From: Microbacterium lacus
GTDB taxonomy: Bacteria; Actinomycetota; Actinomycetes; Actinomycetales; Microbacteriaceae
Length of the DNA: 64,000 nucleotides
Direction: 5' to 3'
Assembly: GCF_039531105.1 (NCBI RefSeq)
Contig: NZ_BAAAPK010000001.1
Location: 1,364,001 to 1,428,000 of the forward strand
Shown here: piece after piece, positions 62,678-64,000 of the stretch
How the letters are laid out: the number at the start of each line of letters is the position of its first letter
Numbering within the stretch: position 1 is the first letter of the stretch
The notes under the pieces: model-generated
The model's database searches: none
What the model was told of the DNA's origin: nothing
The model's input: the letters and a program-made list of their open reading frames with translations, nothing else
Program-made: the position numbers and the translations under genes

Positions 62678-63903
62678 CCCCCTCCCGCATCCTCGGCGTC
62701 GTCGGCGTCGCGGGGCTGACGATCGGCGTGCTCGCCGGATGCGTCGCCAAGACCCCGGCCGCGGCATCCGACACGTTCGCCGTGTCCGCCTCGGACACCG
62801 CCTGCGAGGTCTCGGCCGCGACCGCGACGAGCGGAACCGTCGCGTTCGAGGTGACGAACTCGGGCTCCGATGTCACCGAGTTCTACCTGCTCGCCTCCGA
62901 CGGGCTGCGCATCGTCGGCGAGGCGGAGAACATCGCCCCCGGCGCTTCGCGCACCCTGACCGTCGTCGCGCAGCCCGGGGAATACGTCACGGTGTGCAAG
63001 CCCGGCATGGTGGGCGACGGCGTCGGTCGGGCGGCGTTCACGGTGTCGGGCGAGAAAGTGCAGATCGACGGGCCGGATGCCGAGCAGAAGCAGCAGGCCG
63101 TCGACCTCTACGCCGCCTTCGTGAAGGACCAGGTCTCCCAGCTCGTGCCGCAGGTCGACGCGTTCGTCACCGCGTACGAGCGCGGCGACGACGAGACCGC
63201 CCGTGCCGCCTACCCGCAGGTGCGGGCGTACTACGAGCGCATCGAACCCATCGCCGAGGCGCTGGGCGACCTCGACCCGCGCATCGACTACCGAGAAGTG
63301 GATGCCGTCGCCGAGGGCCTCGAGTGGACCGGGTTCCACCGCATCGAGAAGGACCTCTGGGTGCCGGCGCAGGATGCCCTCAACGCCGACGGCGAGACCC
63401 CGGCGTGGCAGGGCTGGGCGCCGTCGACGACGCAGGAGCGCGCCGCATACGGTGACCAGCTCATCGCGGACGTGGCCGAGCTCTACGACTACGTGCACTC
63501 CGGTCAGTTCGAGGAGGTGCTGGACGCGCAGGGCGTCGCGGGCCTCAGCAACGGCGCGATCGCGCTGCTGGACGAGGTCGCGACCGGCAAGATCTCCGGC
63601 GAGGAGGACTGGTGGTCGGGGACCGACCTCTGGGATTTCGCGGCGAACGTGGAGGGGTCGAAGATGGCCTTCTCGCTCGTGGAGGAGTTCGCGGCGGGCA
63701 AGGGCGAGGACGGTGCCGCACTGGTCGCCGAGATCGACGCGGGCTATGCGGCACTGGAGGCGTCGCTCGCCGCCCACGGTTCGCTCGCGAGCGGATTCGT
63801 CGGCTATTCCGCGCTGACGGATGCCGACAAGCGCGAGTTCACCGATCTGATCAACGCGCTCGCCGAGCCGCTGTCCCAGCTCACCGTCACCGTCCTGGAC
63901 TGA
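62674..63903 (+). CDS. efeO: Iron uptake lipoprotein EfeO (cupredoxin plus M75 imelysin domain)
   Basis: The 409-residue lipoprotein has a lipobox LAGC at about residue 23, an N-terminal cupredoxin-like domain (about 35-130, with VCKPGM near its end) and a C-terminal imelysin/M75 domain. The metal motif HRIE is in GFHRIEKDLW near residue 227. EfeO binds iron outside the membrane for EfeU. It overlaps efeU by 4 nt and ends 1 nt before efeB. Confidence 0.95.
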   Translation: MTPSRILGVVGVAGLTIGVLAGCVAKTPAAASDTFAVSASDTACEVSAATATSGTVAFEVTNSGSDVTEFYLLASDGLRIVGEAENIAPGASRTLTVVAQPGEYVTVCKPGMVGDGVGRAAFTVSGEKVQIDGPDAEQKQQAVDLYAAFVKDQVSQLVPQVDAFVTAYERGDDETARAAYPQVRAYYERIEPIAEALGDLDPRIDYREVDAVAEGLEWTGFHRIEKDLWVPAQDALNADGETPAWQGWAPSTTQERAAYGDQLIADVAELYDYVHSGQFEEVLDAQGVAGLSNGAIALLDEVATGKISGEEDWWSGTDLWDFAANVEGSKMAFSLVEEFAAGKGEDGAALVAEIDAGYAALEASLAAHGSLASGFVGYSALTDADKREFTDLINALAEPLSQLTVTVLD

Positions 63904-63904
63904 C

Positions 63905-64000
63905 GTGTCGGAGGAGGACGAGGGTCTGAGCCGGCGGGGTCTCCTGGGGCTGGTGGGCGCCGGCGCCGCCGGGCTCGCGGTCGGCGCGAGTGCCGGGATC
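63905..64000 (+). CDS. efeB: EfeB, DyP-type haem peroxidase, N-terminal signal only (partial)
   Basis: The first 32 codons lie in the window and the gene runs off its end. The GTG start leads a Tat signal: SRRGLLGLVGAGAAGLAVG has the twin arginines and a hydrophobic core. Position after efeO identifies the third member of EfeUOB, a periplasmic-type DyP peroxidase exported folded with haem. The catalytic domain is outside the window. Confidence 0.85.
   Translation, partial: MSEEDEGLSRRGLLGLVGAGAAGLAVGASAGI

Overview
The window is a GC-rich actinobacterial chromosome segment. It most likely comes from Microbacteriaceae, probably Microbacterium. The basis is protein recognition, the strong GC bias at third codon positions, many GTG starts, TANNNT -10 boxes placed directly before start codons, and an actinobacterial MEP-pathway and infB neighbourhood. 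I see no rRNA, tRNA, CRISPR array, prophage or insertion sequence. It reads as ordinary core chromosome with small accessory insertions.

Layout. 1-8.4 kb: isoprenoid genes (dxr end, ispG) and rseP, interrupted by a divergent MurE-like ligase, a DGPF protein with its ECF42-type sigma factor, and a fused PhzE/TrpEG-type synthase behind a complete Trp attenuator. 8.4-13.3 kb: a GntR regulator, ACC deaminase and lipoprotein unit with a palindromic operator, pyroglutamyl peptidase, and a second ECF sigma factor with a membrane partner. 13.3-21 kb: proS, a LOG-family protein, a flavin-type stress protein, a DUF1206 protein, a membrane-anchored lipase-like hydrolase and an alanine/Na+ symporter. 21-30.5 kb: the transcription/translation cluster nusA-ylxR-infB-rbfA, then truB and ribF, with mutY convergent. 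rimP is not in its usual place. Two unusual initiation signals sit here: a predicted leaderless 12-codon upstream ORF before nusA, and an ATA start for ylxR.

30.5-39.5 kb: deoC followed by an active aldehyde dehydrogenase and a cysteine-less half-length paralogue (an ALDH16-like split pair), a glycerophosphodiesterase, a lipoprotein, a SNF2 helicase and pfkA. 39.5-44.6 kb: a DUF559 nuclease-like gene flanked by repeats, oligopeptidase B and a 14-TM drug exporter. 44.8-55.7 kb: a Pit phosphate transporter with a small partner, a phosphoesterase, aspartase, a FAH-family hydrolase, PrsW, FKBP, YceI, two transporters and ribosomal protein S15. 55.8-64 kb: a large LuxR/MalT-type regulator divergent from a DUF1254/SHOCT operon, an IPNS-like dioxygenase, and the ferrous-iron uptake operon efeUOB behind a DtxR/IdeR-type box.

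Two patterns run through the whole window. First, at least 18 genes or leader ORFs have a TANNNT hexamer ending 6-9 nt before the start codon, which predicts leaderless mRNAs. Second, the heptamer GGATGCC/GGCATCC is strongly over-represented. No wholly new multi-gene system is evident. The best candidates for new biology are the MurE paralogue, the split ALDH pair, the attenuated single-gene synthase, and the nusA/ylxR initiation signals.
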